From: Microvirga terrae
Lineage (GTDB): Bacteria > Pseudomonadota > Alphaproteobacteria > Rhizobiales > Beijerinckiaceae
DNA: 64,000 nucleotides
Direction of reading: 5' to 3'
NCBI RefSeq assembly: GCF_013307435.2
Contig: NZ_CP102845.1
Coordinates: 3,470,001 to 3,534,000, forward strand
This document shows positions 16,379 to 25,738 of the stretch, one piece after another (the stretch's first letter is position 1; each line of letters opens with the position of its first letter). The notes beneath the pieces are model-generated. The model made no database searches and was not told the origin of the DNA. It worked only from the letters and a program-made list of their open reading frames with translations. Both the position numbers and the translations under genes were made by a program.

Positions 16379-17866
16379 TCACAGACCTGCGAGAGCGATG
16401 TACTTGATTTCGAGGAAGCCCTCGATGCCGTACCTGGAGCCCTCCCGCCCCAGCCCCGACTGCTTCACGCCCCCAAACGGCGCCATCTCGTTGGCCAGAG
16501 CCGGCGTGTTCACCCCCACCATGCCGCTCTCCAGCGCCTCCGCCACCCGCCACACCCGGGCCATGTCCTTCGCGTAGAAGTACGACGCCAGACCAAACTC
16601 CGAGTCGTTGGCCATCGCGATCACCTCCGCCTCGTCGGCAAACGCGATGATCGGCGCCAGAGGCGCAAACGTCTCCTCCTTGGTCACCTTCATGCCTTGA
16701 GTCACCCCGGTCATCACCGTCGGCTCGAAGAACGTGCTGCCAAGATCCGAGCGCCGGCCGCCCACCAGAACCCGGCCGCCCTTGTCCAGCGCGTCGGCCA
16801 CGTGCTCCTCCATCTTGGCCACCGCCCGCTCGTCGATCAAAGGCCCCATGGTCACGCCCGCCTCCGTGCCCCGCCCGAGCTTGAGCTGTTTCGCCTTGTC
16901 GGCCAGCTTCGCGGCAAACGCCTCCACGACGCCCGCCTGCACGTAGATCCGGTTGGCGCACACGCAGGTCTGGCCGGCATTGCGGAACTTCGACGCCAGC
17001 GCGCCCTCCACGGCCGCATCCAGATCCGCATCGTCGAACACGATGAACGGCGCGTTGCCGCCCAGTTCCAGCGACAGCCGCTTGATCCCGTCCGCCGCCT
17101 CCTTCATCAGCCACCGGCCCACATTCGTCGAGCCGGTGAACGTGATCTTGGCCACCTTCGGGTTGCGGCAGAACTCCTCGCCGATCGGCCGGGCCTCGCC
17201 GGTGATCACCGAGAACGCGCCTTTCGGCACCCCGGCCCGCTCGGCCAGCACCGCCAGCGCCAGGGCCGAAAGCGGCGTCTGGGCGGCGGGCTTGAGCACC
17301 ATGGTGCAGCCGGCCGCCAGCGCCGGGCCCACCTTGCGGGTGATCATGCCGTTGGGAAAGTTCCAGGGCGTGATCGCCGCGCACACGCCCACCGGCTGTT
17401 TCAGCACCACGATGCGCTGGGAGGGATGGGCGCCGGGAATGACGTCGCCGTCGATGCGCTTGGCTTCCTCGGCGAACCACTCGATGTAGGCGGCGTTCGA
17501 GATCACCTCGCCCTTGGCCTCGGCCAGCGGCTTGCCCTGCTCGGTGGTGAGGATCAGCGCCAGGTCGTCGGCGTTGGCCACGATCAGGTCGTACCAGCGC
17601 CGCAGGACGGCGCTGCGCTCCTTGGCGGTGCGCTTCGCCCAGTCCGTCTGCACCGCGTGCGCCGCATCGATGGCCCGGCGGGCGGCCTCGGGGCCGAGAT
17701 CGGGCACCGCCAGGATCAGCGCCCCGTCATAGGGATCGGTGACCGGGATCGTCCGGCCGTCGGGCGCGTCCACCCACTCGCCCGCCACATAGGCCTGGCT
17801 CACCAGAAGCGACGGGTCCTTCAGATCAACAACACGACGCGCAACAGGGTTCGCATGAACGGTCAT
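16379..17866 (-). CDS. aldehyde dehydrogenase, probable sulfolactaldehyde dehydrogenase (GabD-like)
   Basis: 495 residues of the succinate-semialdehyde dehydrogenase type. The catalytic Cys lies in NAGQTCVCANR and the general-base Glu in LSLELGGNAPF. The NAD(P) fold includes FTGSTNVGR, and the C-terminal EVFAPL-like motif appears as EETFAPLAPI. In sulfo-ED pathways a GabD-like enzyme oxidises 3-sulfolactaldehyde to 3-sulfolactate. Its position inside this operon supports that role, although sequence alone cannot exclude succinate semialdehyde. ATG 17866 overlaps the stop of the upstream exporter gene (ATGA). Confidence 0.87.
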   Translation of the reverse strand: MTVHANPVARRVVDLKDPSLLVSQAYVAGEWVDAPDGRTIPVTDPYDGALILAVPDLGPEAARRAIDAAHAVQTDWAKRTAKERSAVLRRWYDLIVANADDLALILTTEQGKPLAEAKGEVISNAAYIEWFAEEAKRIDGDVIPGAHPSQRIVVLKQPVGVCAAITPWNFPNGMITRKVGPALAAGCTMVLKPAAQTPLSALALAVLAERAGVPKGAFSVITGEARPIGEEFCRNPKVAKITFTGSTNVGRWLMKEAADGIKRLSLELGGNAPFIVFDDADLDAAVEGALASKFRNAGQTCVCANRIYVQAGVVEAFAAKLADKAKQLKLGRGTEAGVTMGPLIDERAVAKMEEHVADALDKGGRVLVGGRRSDLGSTFFEPTVMTGVTQGMKVTKEETFAPLAPIIAFADEAEVIAMANDSEFGLASYFYAKDMARVWRVAEALESGMVGVNTPALANEMAPFGGVKQSGLGREGSRYGIEGFLEIKYIALAGL

Positions 17867-18633
17867 CTCGTGGCTCCCAGAAGATGAGTGACGGCAGGCG
17901 CTCCGAGCGACACGCCTGAGAGGAAAAGGAGAATGAACACGATACGGCGCATCGTGGCCGGCGAGACGGGAGGCGGCCATCGGCGCGCCGCGTAGGTCGC
18001 CCCCATGACGCCCGGAATGGCGAGAAGCCCCGTGAGCGTGGATCCGGACGGCAAATTGCCGGACAGCACCACGAGGCCGATCCGGAACACGGCATTAAGC
18101 ACGAAGACGGTGACGAGGGTTTCCCTCACCGTCGCGAGCGGCATGGGCTGGCGATAGAAATGGTAGACGAGCGGCGGGCCGGCCGTTGAGAACATCCCGC
18201 CCATCAATCCGGCGATGCCGCCGAAGAAACCGAACGAGCCATCGGGCGACTGCTTTGCGAGAGGCTCGGGCTTTCGCGCGAGCTGCAGGCTGGACACGAT
18301 GATCACGAGACCGAGGATCAGGCGCAGGACATCGGCCTGCGTTCCGGCGAGCCACTCCAGCAGCCAGTATCCGACGAAGAGCAGCGGAATGCTGGCTGCC
18401 ATGACGATTCCGAATTCGCGCCATGCCACGTCCCGCCACCCTTTCAGGAGCATCTGTGTGGCATTCACGAGCGTCAGCACGCTCACGATCATGGCGGCGT
18501 CCGGCAGCGACAGCAGCCCGGTCAGCCCCACGCCGCCCATGGTGATGAGCCCGAAGGCGAAGCCCGTCAGGGTCTGTGCGTAGGCGGCGGCGCCTGTCAG
18601 CACGAGAAAGCCGATGAGCTCCGCGCCGGACAT
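17863..18633 (-). CDS. TauE/SafE-family membrane exporter
   Basis: 256 residues with about eight hydrophobic segments in two similar halves (typical start GFLVLTGAAAYAQTLTGFAFGL; the loop GGIAGLMGGMFSTAGPP recurs mid-protein). Family members export sulfite or organosulfonates. Its place between sulfoquinovosidase (3-bp gap) and sulfolactaldehyde dehydrogenase (4-bp overlap) suggests export of the sulfolactate end product. No sulfolactate-degrading genes such as suyAB are seen in the window, which fits export. Confidence 0.88.
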   Translation of the reverse strand: MSGAELIGFLVLTGAAAYAQTLTGFAFGLITMGGVGLTGLLSLPDAAMIVSVLTLVNATQMLLKGWRDVAWREFGIVMAASIPLLFVGYWLLEWLAGTQADVLRLILGLVIIVSSLQLARKPEPLAKQSPDGSFGFFGGIAGLMGGMFSTAGPPLVYHFYRQPMPLATVRETLVTVFVLNAVFRIGLVVLSGNLPSGSTLTGLLAIPGVMGATYAARRWPPPVSPATMRRIVFILLFLSGVSLGAPAVTHLLGATR

Positions 18634-18636
18634 TGC

Positions 18637-20640
18637 TCAGAGTTTCCTCAGGCCAGCAAACAGCTCCGCGAACTCCGAGCCCGTCCGGTAGAACACGGGC
18701 GGCTCACCGAAGGGTGCGCCCACCGTGGCATCCTGGCCTCCCGCGAACGTCTTGCCGGACCAGACATGGGTCCACTCGGCGCCCTCTGGAAGGTAGGTGC
18801 TCCATTCCGTCTTCCCGGACTGCCAGACCGGCGCGATGAGCAGATCGGGCCCGTAGAGATAGGCATCCTGGATCGCGTAGGTGCGGGCATCGTCCTCGAA
18901 ATGGAGGAACAGCGGGCGCTGCACCGGCAAGCCCCGGGTCGAAGCTTCCGCCACGAGCGATTTCAGATACGGCACGAGGTGCACGTAGACCCTGGTCATC
19001 CTGGCGAAATGGGCGAGGACCTCCGAATCCTGATCGATCTGCAGGTTGTCGCGCGGGCGGTTGCCCTCATGGGTGCGCATCACGGGCGTGAACGCTCCCA
19101 TCTCGGCCCAGCGCATGACAAGTTCCGCCGTGCGCGCATTGCCGAAGAGGCTCGTATAGCCGCCGATGTCGGAATGGTGATAGGCGTTGCCGAGAAGTCC
19201 CGACGACAGCGCACCCGACATCACCGTCACGAGCCCGTCATGGCGAGTGAAATCGACCGACTGGTCGCCACCCCACAGCAGCGGACAATGCTTCTGCACC
19301 CCGGTGAAGCCGGCCCGCATGAAGAACAGGGCCTCGCCGGTCTTGCCGCGGCTCGCCACCGCGCGTGCGTTCACCTCGGCCCAGAGCGTCGGCCAGGCGT
19401 TGTGCATCAGCTTCGCATCGACGCCGTTGGCGAGCTTCACATCGATCGGCAGATATTCCCCGAAATCGGCCATCCAGCCCGAGAGGCCGAAATCGAGCAT
19501 GTTCTGTCCGATCACCCGCTCGGCGAACCAGGCGGCCGCCTCCGGGTTGGTGAAATCGACGACGCCGCAGTCGAACTCGCCGAAATCGACCAAGGCGGTC
19601 TTTCCGCTCTCATCCTTGGCGAAGTAGCCGGCGGCCTCCGCTTCCGGGAAGAGCGACCCGTCGACGGCGAGATAGGGATTCACGTATCCAAGGAAACGGA
19701 TGCCCCGATCTTCCAGTTCGGCCATCCGCTGGCGAAGACCGGGATAGCGGTCGTCGTTGGCCTTCCAGTCCCAGAACAGCCGCGCTCCGAACGAGGTGTG
19801 ACGGAGCCCCACCCAATCCTCGCACCACAGTCCCGACACCTTCGTGCCGGCCGCCAGGATGGTTTCCAGCCGCTCGAACGAGTTCGCCCCATCCTTCAGC
19901 CCGATGATCGCGCCGCCATAGACCCATTCCGGCAGCGGCGGCTGACGCCCGAAGCGCTCGGACATGGCCTCGACGAGGGAGATGAACGTCGGACGCGCCG
20001 AGAGCTCGATCCGTTCGGGGACGGCCCAGATCTCGATCTCGTGGAAGTCGCCGCGTCGGAAGTCGAAAGCGGAATAGGCGGTCGTCTCCACGTGCAGCGT
20101 ATAGCGCCGGGACGAGAGAAAGGTCGGCTGCGGATAATTGGTATTCCAGTAGTCGCCACCCGACTTGCCGCTGACATCCGCCTTGAAGGTGATCTCCGTC
20201 GTCTTGTCCCGTCCGACCCCAGGCTCGGACGTCCAGAGCGGAAAGCGGCGGCCGCGCATGTCGAAATACGACATCTGCTCCCCGCCACCCCAGACGTGCT
20301 CGCCCGGCTCGGCCTGAACGCGGAGCCAGATCCGGTTGAGGGCAGCATCCTCCGTCCGGAACGCGATGGCGCCATTCCGGTCATCTCCTGAAAGCTGGAG
20401 GATCATCCGGACCGGTTGCCCGGGAGCCGCCGAGAACGCGATGTTTGACCCGGACACGACCGCATGGGCGAGCGGCGTCCGCTCGACGACATAATCCTCG
20501 ATGTCGAAATTGCCGCGATACATGTCCATCCGGGCATCGCCCTGCCCCACGAAGAGGCACGGGGCGTCGCTGCGATGGCGCAGGATCGGCCTTCCGTCGA
20601 GAATGAGATCGAAGCCGTCGGCGGTCTTTTGGATCTGCAT
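18637..20640 (-). CDS. GH31 sulfoquinovosidase (YihQ/SmoI type)
   Basis: 667 residues that hydrolyse alpha-sulfoquinovosides such as SQ-glycerol to sulfoquinovose. Catalytic residues are nucleophile Asp392 (GWMADFGEYLP) and acid/base Asp459 (WGGDQSVDF), with the 67-residue spacing of E. coli YihQ (D405/D472). The sulfonate-binding set is Lys249 (GLKDG), Glu274 (WCEDW), Arg287 and Trp290 (GARLFW), and Tyr495 (DIGGYT). That is the K-E-R-W-Y arrangement described for the Agrobacterium enzyme, with almost identical spacing, rather than the Q-Q-R-W-Y of E. coli. No signal peptide, so it is cytoplasmic after uptake. Confidence 0.95.
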   Translation of the reverse strand: MQIQKTADGFDLILDGRPILRHRSDAPCLFVGQGDARMDMYRGNFDIEDYVVERTPLAHAVVSGSNIAFSAAPGQPVRMILQLSGDDRNGAIAFRTEDAALNRIWLRVQAEPGEHVWGGGEQMSYFDMRGRRFPLWTSEPGVGRDKTTEITFKADVSGKSGGDYWNTNYPQPTFLSSRRYTLHVETTAYSAFDFRRGDFHEIEIWAVPERIELSARPTFISLVEAMSERFGRQPPLPEWVYGGAIIGLKDGANSFERLETILAAGTKVSGLWCEDWVGLRHTSFGARLFWDWKANDDRYPGLRQRMAELEDRGIRFLGYVNPYLAVDGSLFPEAEAAGYFAKDESGKTALVDFGEFDCGVVDFTNPEAAAWFAERVIGQNMLDFGLSGWMADFGEYLPIDVKLANGVDAKLMHNAWPTLWAEVNARAVASRGKTGEALFFMRAGFTGVQKHCPLLWGGDQSVDFTRHDGLVTVMSGALSSGLLGNAYHHSDIGGYTSLFGNARTAELVMRWAEMGAFTPVMRTHEGNRPRDNLQIDQDSEVLAHFARMTRVYVHLVPYLKSLVAEASTRGLPVQRPLFLHFEDDARTYAIQDAYLYGPDLLIAPVWQSGKTEWSTYLPEGAEWTHVWSGKTFAGGQDATVGAPFGEPPVFYRTGSEFAELFAGLRKL

Positions 20641-20649
20641 GGGATGCTC

Positions 20650-21414
20650 TCAGTTCTGGGTCAGGCCGGCATCGACGATGAAGTTCGCGCCCGTGCAGCC
20701 GCCGCTCTCGTCGGAGCCGAGGAAGAGGGCCATCTTCGCCACGTGGCTGGCATCGAGCCGGAACTTCAACGCCTGGAGGTCGAGGAACTGCTGGTTCAGC
20801 TCGGGCGTCAGCCAGAGCTGCTTCTGGCGCTCCGTGAGGATCGCGCCCGGCACGATGCAGTTGACCCTGATATTGGACGGCCCCAGCTCACGGGCGAGCG
20901 TGCGGGTCATGCCGTTGATCGCCGCCTTCGCGGTCGTGTAGCCGACCATGCCGGGACGGCCGCGCATCCATGAGATCGAGCCGAGCATCACGATGGAGCC
21001 CGCCCCGCGTGCCCCCATGCCCTTCGCGACCGCCTGCGTGGCGAAGAACTGATGGTCGAGGTTCAAAGCGAGCGCCCGCCGCCAGTAGTCCGGCTCCACC
21101 TCGGCCATGTCGTGCCGGTCGTCCTTGCCCGCATTGTTCACGAGAACGTCGACGCTACCGAGTTCGTTTTCGATCCGAGCGAGCACCTCGCGGAGCGCCG
21201 GAATGTCGGTGACGTCGCAGGAATGGAAGCTGGCACCCGTCGCGTTTGCCAGAGCCCTCCCTGGCTCCTCGGCGATATCGATGAAAGCCACCCGGGCGCC
21301 CTGGGCGGCGAAAGCCTTCACCATTTCCTCGCCGATGCCGGACGCGCCGCCCGTGATGACGACCGAACGGTTTTCAAGGGAGCGATATTGGACGGTTGTA
21401 TAGTCGAATGCCAT
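20650..21414 (-). CDS. SDR-family dehydrogenase, probable sulfoquinovose 1-dehydrogenase
   Basis: 254 residues of a classical short-chain dehydrogenase. The cofactor motif TGGASGIG, NNAG, and the active-site Ser-Tyr-Lys (GSISW then YTTAKAA) are present. In sulfo-ED, an NAD-dependent SDR oxidises sulfoquinovose to sulfogluconolactone. The gene lies 9 bp upstream of the sulfoquinovosidase and 12 bp downstream of the lactonase gene. Substrate assignment is inferred from context. Confidence 0.9.
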   Translation of the reverse strand: MAFDYTTVQYRSLENRSVVITGGASGIGEEMVKAFAAQGARVAFIDIAEEPGRALANATGASFHSCDVTDIPALREVLARIENELGSVDVLVNNAGKDDRHDMAEVEPDYWRRALALNLDHQFFATQAVAKGMGARGAGSIVMLGSISWMRGRPGMVGYTTAKAAINGMTRTLARELGPSNIRVNCIVPGAILTERQKQLWLTPELNQQFLDLQALKFRLDASHVAKMALFLGSDESGGCTGANFIVDAGLTQN

Positions 21415-21426
21415 CGCAGCGCGGCC

Positions 21427-22308
21427 TCAAACGGAAGGATCGAAACGGTTTTCAGGCAGTCCCGGCACGTCGACCGGCATGGAGAACAGGCTTCCTGACT
21501 GCGGAAGGGCCTCGAGCTCAGCCTCGGAACGGCCGTTGCGCGCCGATGTCACGTAGAGGGTCTTCAAGTCGGCGCCGCCGAAGCAGACCATCGTGGGACA
21601 CCGGGCCGGGACGGGATATTCCGCCAGCAATCGCCCGTCGGGCGCATAGCGCTGGATCCGTCCACCCTCGAACAGAGCCGTCCAGTAGCAGCCTTCCGCA
21701 TCCACCGCGGCGCCGTCGGGCCGTCCGCGGTCCATCTCGGACGGCTGGAGGCGCACGAACAGGGTCTTGTCCGTGGCCTCGCCAGTCTCGGGCTCATAGG
21801 CATAGCGCCAGACCGTGAAGGTCGGCGTATCGGAATGGTAGAGCGAGCGTCCGTCCGGCGAAAATGCGACGCCGTTCGACGTGAGGAGACCGCCGGCAAG
21901 TTCCGCAAGCCCGCGCCGGTCGTACCGGTAGAGATGTGCCCTGCCGCCATCCTTCGGCTCGTCGATGGTCCCGGCCAGAAAGCGGCCGGCTGGATCCACG
22001 CGGCCATCGTTGAAGCGGCTGGTGCGCTGGTCCTCCGGATTGTCGGCCAGCATCGCCTCGCGGTTTCCCTCGGAGTCCAGCAGCCAGAGGCCCGAGCGGA
22101 AACCCGCGATGAAGCCGCCGCCCTTCCGGAATGCGACGCAGCCGATCTCCTCGGGCATCGTCATGACGGCGTGCTCGCCCGTTGCAGGGCGAAAGCGATG
22201 GAGCGCCCGCCCCTTGATGTCGACGAAGACCAGCGCCTGCCCGTCGGCGTCCCAGATCGGGCACTCGCCCAACTCGGCGCGGATATCGAGGGCGACGGTC
22301 AGCGACAT
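21427..22308 (-). CDS. SMP-30/gluconolactonase-family, probable sulfogluconolactonase
   Basis: 293 residues of a six-bladed beta-propeller lactonase. Metal ligands are visible in order: Glu in ELGECPIW, Asn in SRFNDGRVDP, Asn in TSNGVAFSPDG, and Asp in RPDGAAVDAEG. It would open sulfogluconolactone to sulfogluconate. ATG 22308 has GAGG about 8 nt upstream; the ATG at 22317 sits right on that site. A much longer frame upstream runs antiphase through the aldolase gene and is not coding. Confidence 0.9.
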   Translation of the reverse strand: MSLTVALDIRAELGECPIWDADGQALVFVDIKGRALHRFRPATGEHAVMTMPEEIGCVAFRKGGGFIAGFRSGLWLLDSEGNREAMLADNPEDQRTSRFNDGRVDPAGRFLAGTIDEPKDGGRAHLYRYDRRGLAELAGGLLTSNGVAFSPDGRSLYHSDTPTFTVWRYAYEPETGEATDKTLFVRLQPSEMDRGRPDGAAVDAEGCYWTALFEGGRIQRYAPDGRLLAEYPVPARCPTMVCFGGADLKTLYVTSARNGRSEAELEALPQSGSLFSMPVDVPGLPENRFDPSV

Positions 22309-22319
22309 CGCACGCATCC

Positions 22320-23126
22320 TCAGTAGGCCGCAGTCGGAGCGTTCGACGCCACCGGCTGATCGCGCAGGGCACCCAGCCATTCCGAGGCGCGGCTCGTCAT
22401 CATGGCGATGTCGGAGGCCACTGCCACATAGCTGTAGCCGTATCCGATGAAGCGGCGCACCATGTCCGGGTTCGGGCCGACAATTCCGACCGGCTTGCCC
22501 GCCTCGTGAGCCATCCTCGCCGCCTTCTCGATGAGCGCCTGAACGTCCGGATGCGCGATATTGCCGATATGCCCCATGGCGGCCGCGAGATCGCCGGGCC
22601 CAACGAACAACGCGTCGATGCCGGGGACAGCCGCAATGTCCGGCAGACGCTCGATCGCCTCCGGCGTCTCGAGCTGGACGATCACCGCCACCTGATCGTT
22701 GGCCCGTTTGAGATAATCCGCCGCGCGGCCGAACCGCGAGCCGCGATGCACCGCGGCGACGCCGCGAACGCCGTCGGGCGGATATTTGGCGAAAGAGACG
22801 GCCTGTCGCGCCTCCTCGGCGGTCTGGACGAACGGGATCATGATCGTCTGGGCGCCCGCATCGAGGACGCGCTTGACGAGCACCTGATCGTTCCAGGCGA
22901 GGCGCACGACCGCATCGGCCGGCGTGCAGCCGATGGCGCGCAGGATGTGGGCCAGGTCGGAGACTTCGATCGGCACGTGCTCCATGTCGACGACCAGGAA
23001 GTCGAAGCCGCTGTAGCCCATCGCCTCGGCGGTCGCGGGCGCCGCCGCCATCAGCCAGGTGCCGAGCGGCGGGCGCGGCCTCTCGCCCTTCAGCCAACCT
23101 TTGAAGCGGTTCTCGATGTCGATCAT
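22320..23126 (-). CDS. HpcH/HpaI-family aldolase, probable KDSG aldolase
   Basis: 268 residues of a class II (metal-dependent) pyruvate aldolase. Motifs are DMEH (catalytic His, metal site), RLAW (Arg near the pyruvate carboxylate), QLETPEA (metal Glu) and GPGDLAAAMG (metal Asp). In sulfo-ED the family member cleaves 2-keto-3,6-dideoxy-6-sulfogluconate to pyruvate and sulfolactaldehyde. It lies between dehydratase (9 bp) and lactonase (11 bp), the expected pathway neighbours. Confidence 0.9.
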   Translation of the reverse strand: MIDIENRFKGWLKGERPRPPLGTWLMAAAPATAEAMGYSGFDFLVVDMEHVPIEVSDLAHILRAIGCTPADAVVRLAWNDQVLVKRVLDAGAQTIMIPFVQTAEEARQAVSFAKYPPDGVRGVAAVHRGSRFGRAADYLKRANDQVAVIVQLETPEAIERLPDIAAVPGIDALFVGPGDLAAAMGHIGNIAHPDVQALIEKAARMAHEAGKPVGIVGPNPDMVRRFIGYGYSYVAVASDIAMMTSRASEWLGALRDQPVASNAPTAAY

Positions 23127-23135
23127 GACGTGCCC

Positions 23136-24869
23136 CTAGAAGATGGACGGCTCGACCACCGGGCCGGGCGCGCTGAGGAAATCGAAGTCGCAGCCCTGAT
23201 CGGCCTGCGAGACATGGCGCTGGTAGAGGGCCGCGAAAGAGCGGCCGTAGACGTGTGCGGTCGGCTTCCATTCGGCGCGGCGGCGCTGCAGCTCCGCCTC
23301 GTCGACCTTCATGTCGAGGCGTCCGGCCTCGACATCGAGCTCCACGAGATCGCCGGTCCGGAGAAGCCCGAGGGGGCCGCCCACGGCGGCCTCGGGGGCC
23401 ACATGCAGGATGCAGGTGCCATAATGGGTTCCGCTCATGCGCCCGTCGCAGATGCGCACCATGTCGCGCACACCCTGCTTGAGGAGCTTCTTCGGGATCG
23501 GCAGGTTGCCCCATTCGGGCATGCCCGGAGCTCCGACCGGGCCGGCATTGCGCAGGACGATGACCGTGTCCTCAGTGACGTCGAGACCGGGGTCGTCGAT
23601 CGTCCGGTTCATCTCGGCGGGATTGTCGAAGACGAGCGCCGGCCCGACATGCTTGAGGAACTTCGGGTTCGCGGCCGAGGACTTCATCACGGCGCCATTG
23701 GGGGCGAGGTTGCCACGCAGCAGCGCGAGCGTCTTGCCGCGCGAGAGCGGCACGATCGGGTTGTCCTCCCCGCGAATGACTTCGTCATTCCAGCACTCCG
23801 CACCCGCGATGTTCTCGCCCAGGGATTTGCCGTTCACCGTCATGCCATCCCGGTCGAGATGCCGCTCCAGCTTCTTCAGCAGGGCGAGCAAACCGCCGGC
23901 GAAGTAGAAGTCTTCCATCAGGTATTCGCCAGACGGGAAGAGATTGGCGCAGACCGGCACCCTTCCGGCCATGTCGGACATGTCGTCGAGGGTCAGATCG
24001 ACATTGGCGCGGCGCGCCATGGCGATCAGGTGCACGGCGGCATTGGTGGAGCCTCCCAGCGCCATGTAGGTCACGAGACCGTTGCGGAAGCTCTTTGCAT
24101 CGAGGAAGCGGGATGGCTTCCAATCTTCCCAGATCATCTCGACGATACGCTCGCCGCAGAGGGAGGCCATACGCGGATGGCCGCTGTCGGCGGCCGGGAT
24201 CGAGGAGGCGCCGGGGAGCGTGAGGCCCATGGCGTCCACGATGGACGTCATGGTGGAGGCGGTTCCCATGGTGTTGCAGGTACCAATGGAACGGGTCATC
24301 CGGCTTTCCAGATCGACCCAGTCTCCTTGAGTAATGTTGCCGGCCCGAAGCTCGTCCCAATACTTCTTGGTATGGGTACCGGCTCCCGTCTTCTGCCCAC
24401 GCCACTGCCCGCTCGACATCGGACCCGCCGGACAGTAGATCACCGGAATGTCCATGCTGATCGCCCCCATGAGGAGCCCGGGCGTGGACTTGTCGCAACC
24501 GCCCAGCAGCACAGCCCCGTCGATCGGATGCGAACGCAGGAGCTCCTCCACCTCCATAGCGAGGAAGTTGCGATAGAGCATCGTGGTGGGCTTCACCATG
24601 ACCTCGCCGACGGAAAGAGCCGGCAGCTCGACCGGATAGCCCCCGGCCTGCCAGACACCGCGCTTCACGGCCTCCGCCCGGTCGCGCAGATGCGAATGGC
24701 AGGGACTCAGGTCGCTCCAGGTGTTGATGATGGCCACGACAGGCTTGCCCAGGAATTCCTCCCGGCGCAGGCCCATCTGCTGGGTGCGCTGGCGGTGCGC
24801 GAAGCCGCGCATGTCGTCGGAGGCGAACCAGCGCTGGCTCCGCAACTCCCCGATGGGTCGGCGTGTCAT
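23136..24869 (-). CDS. IlvD/Edd-family dehydratase, probable sulfogluconate dehydratase
   Basis: 577 residues, an iron-sulfur dehydratase. Cluster ligand Cys residues fall in DLSPCHSHL, GGCDKSTPG and GTCNTMGTAST, and the Lys in CDKS is the family's carboxylated metal ligand. It would convert 6-deoxy-6-sulfogluconate to KDSG. It is more like sugar-acid dehydratases than IlvD proper by length and context; no branched-chain amino acid genes are nearby. Confidence 0.92.
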   Translation of the reverse strand: MTRRPIGELRSQRWFASDDMRGFAHRQRTQQMGLRREEFLGKPVVAIINTWSDLSPCHSHLRDRAEAVKRGVWQAGGYPVELPALSVGEVMVKPTTMLYRNFLAMEVEELLRSHPIDGAVLLGGCDKSTPGLLMGAISMDIPVIYCPAGPMSSGQWRGQKTGAGTHTKKYWDELRAGNITQGDWVDLESRMTRSIGTCNTMGTASTMTSIVDAMGLTLPGASSIPAADSGHPRMASLCGERIVEMIWEDWKPSRFLDAKSFRNGLVTYMALGGSTNAAVHLIAMARRANVDLTLDDMSDMAGRVPVCANLFPSGEYLMEDFYFAGGLLALLKKLERHLDRDGMTVNGKSLGENIAGAECWNDEVIRGEDNPIVPLSRGKTLALLRGNLAPNGAVMKSSAANPKFLKHVGPALVFDNPAEMNRTIDDPGLDVTEDTVIVLRNAGPVGAPGMPEWGNLPIPKKLLKQGVRDMVRICDGRMSGTHYGTCILHVAPEAAVGGPLGLLRTGDLVELDVEAGRLDMKVDEAELQRRRAEWKPTAHVYGRSFAALYQRHVSQADQGCDFDFLSAPGPVVEPSIF

Positions 24870-24881
24870 TGCAGTAGTCCC

Positions 24882-25733
24882 TTATCCCTTGATGCCGCCG
24901 GAGGTCAGACCAGACACGACACGCTCCTGGAAGATCACGATCAGGACCGCGACGGGCACGATGCCCACCACGAGCGCGGCCGAAATCACCGGCCATGGGA
25001 ACGCGAACTCGCCCTGATAGAGCGTGATGCCGACGGGAAGCGTGCGGAGCATCGGGTTGGAGTTGAACGAGAGCGCGAGCAGGAACTCGTCCCAGGAATT
25101 CACGAAGGCGAGAATGCCCGCAGTGAACACACCCGGCGCCGCGAGCGGCACCACGACCTTGAACAGCGCGCCCAGGCGTGTGCAGCCGTCGATCATCGCG
25201 GAGTTCTCGAGATCACGCGGGATGCCTTCGAAGAACGAAACCAGGATCAGCGTGCAGACCGGGAGGCTCAGCACCGTATAGGGCAGGATCAGGGCGATCC
25301 AGGTGTTGAGGAGGTTGAGCGCCCGCATGATCTCGAACAGCGGAACCAGGAGCGTCACCAGCGGGAAGGTCGACACCGCGATGATGGCGGAGAGGATCAG
25401 ATCCCGGCCCCGGATGTGGAGCCGAGCCAGAGCATAAGCGGCAAGCACCGACACGAAGAGCGTCAGGGCCGTCGAGAGAAGCGCCACCATGAAGCTGTTG
25501 AATAGGAACAGGATCAGCGGCTGATCCGTAAAGGCGCGCAGATAGTTGGCGATCGTCGGGGCATGGGGCAGCCACGTGATCGGCTTGAGGGTCAGCTCGG
25601 ACTCCGTCTTGAGCGACGTGAACAGGATCCACAGTGCCGGAAACATCCCGTTCATGACCAGGATGAACCCGATCAGGATGCGCAGCGGCTTGCCGGAGAA
25701 GATCGAGCGAATGGCAGGCGTATCATGGCTCAT
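24882..25733 (-). CDS. carbohydrate ABC permease, MalG type
   Basis: 283 residues with six predicted membrane segments and the EAA-type cytoplasmic loop (ENSAMIDGCTRLGALFKVVVPLAAPG, about residues 185-210; key residues E, A, D, G). ATG 25733 follows AAGGGG, and the partner permease ends 5 bp upstream. This would be half of the membrane channel for the sulfoquinovoside importer. Confidence 0.92.
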   Translation of the reverse strand: MSHDTPAIRSIFSGKPLRILIGFILVMNGMFPALWILFTSLKTESELTLKPITWLPHAPTIANYLRAFTDQPLILFLFNSFMVALLSTALTLFVSVLAAYALARLHIRGRDLILSAIIAVSTFPLVTLLVPLFEIMRALNLLNTWIALILPYTVLSLPVCTLILVSFFEGIPRDLENSAMIDGCTRLGALFKVVVPLAAPGVFTAGILAFVNSWDEFLLALSFNSNPMLRTLPVGITLYQGEFAFPWPVISAALVVGIVPVAVLIVIFQERVVSGLTSGGIKG

Positions 25734-25738
25734 GGCTA

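Noticed and set aside
21427..23514. A 695-codon frame that extends the SMP-30 lactonase upstream
   Set aside because: The extension runs out of phase through the aldolase gene and is Arg-rich with no homology; lactonase homology starts at about 22308.
22506..25505. A 999-codon open frame on the plus strand
   Set aside because: It is antisense to the aldolase, dehydratase and permease genes, has biased Arg/Gly/His composition and no domain signature; a typical high-GC shadow frame.
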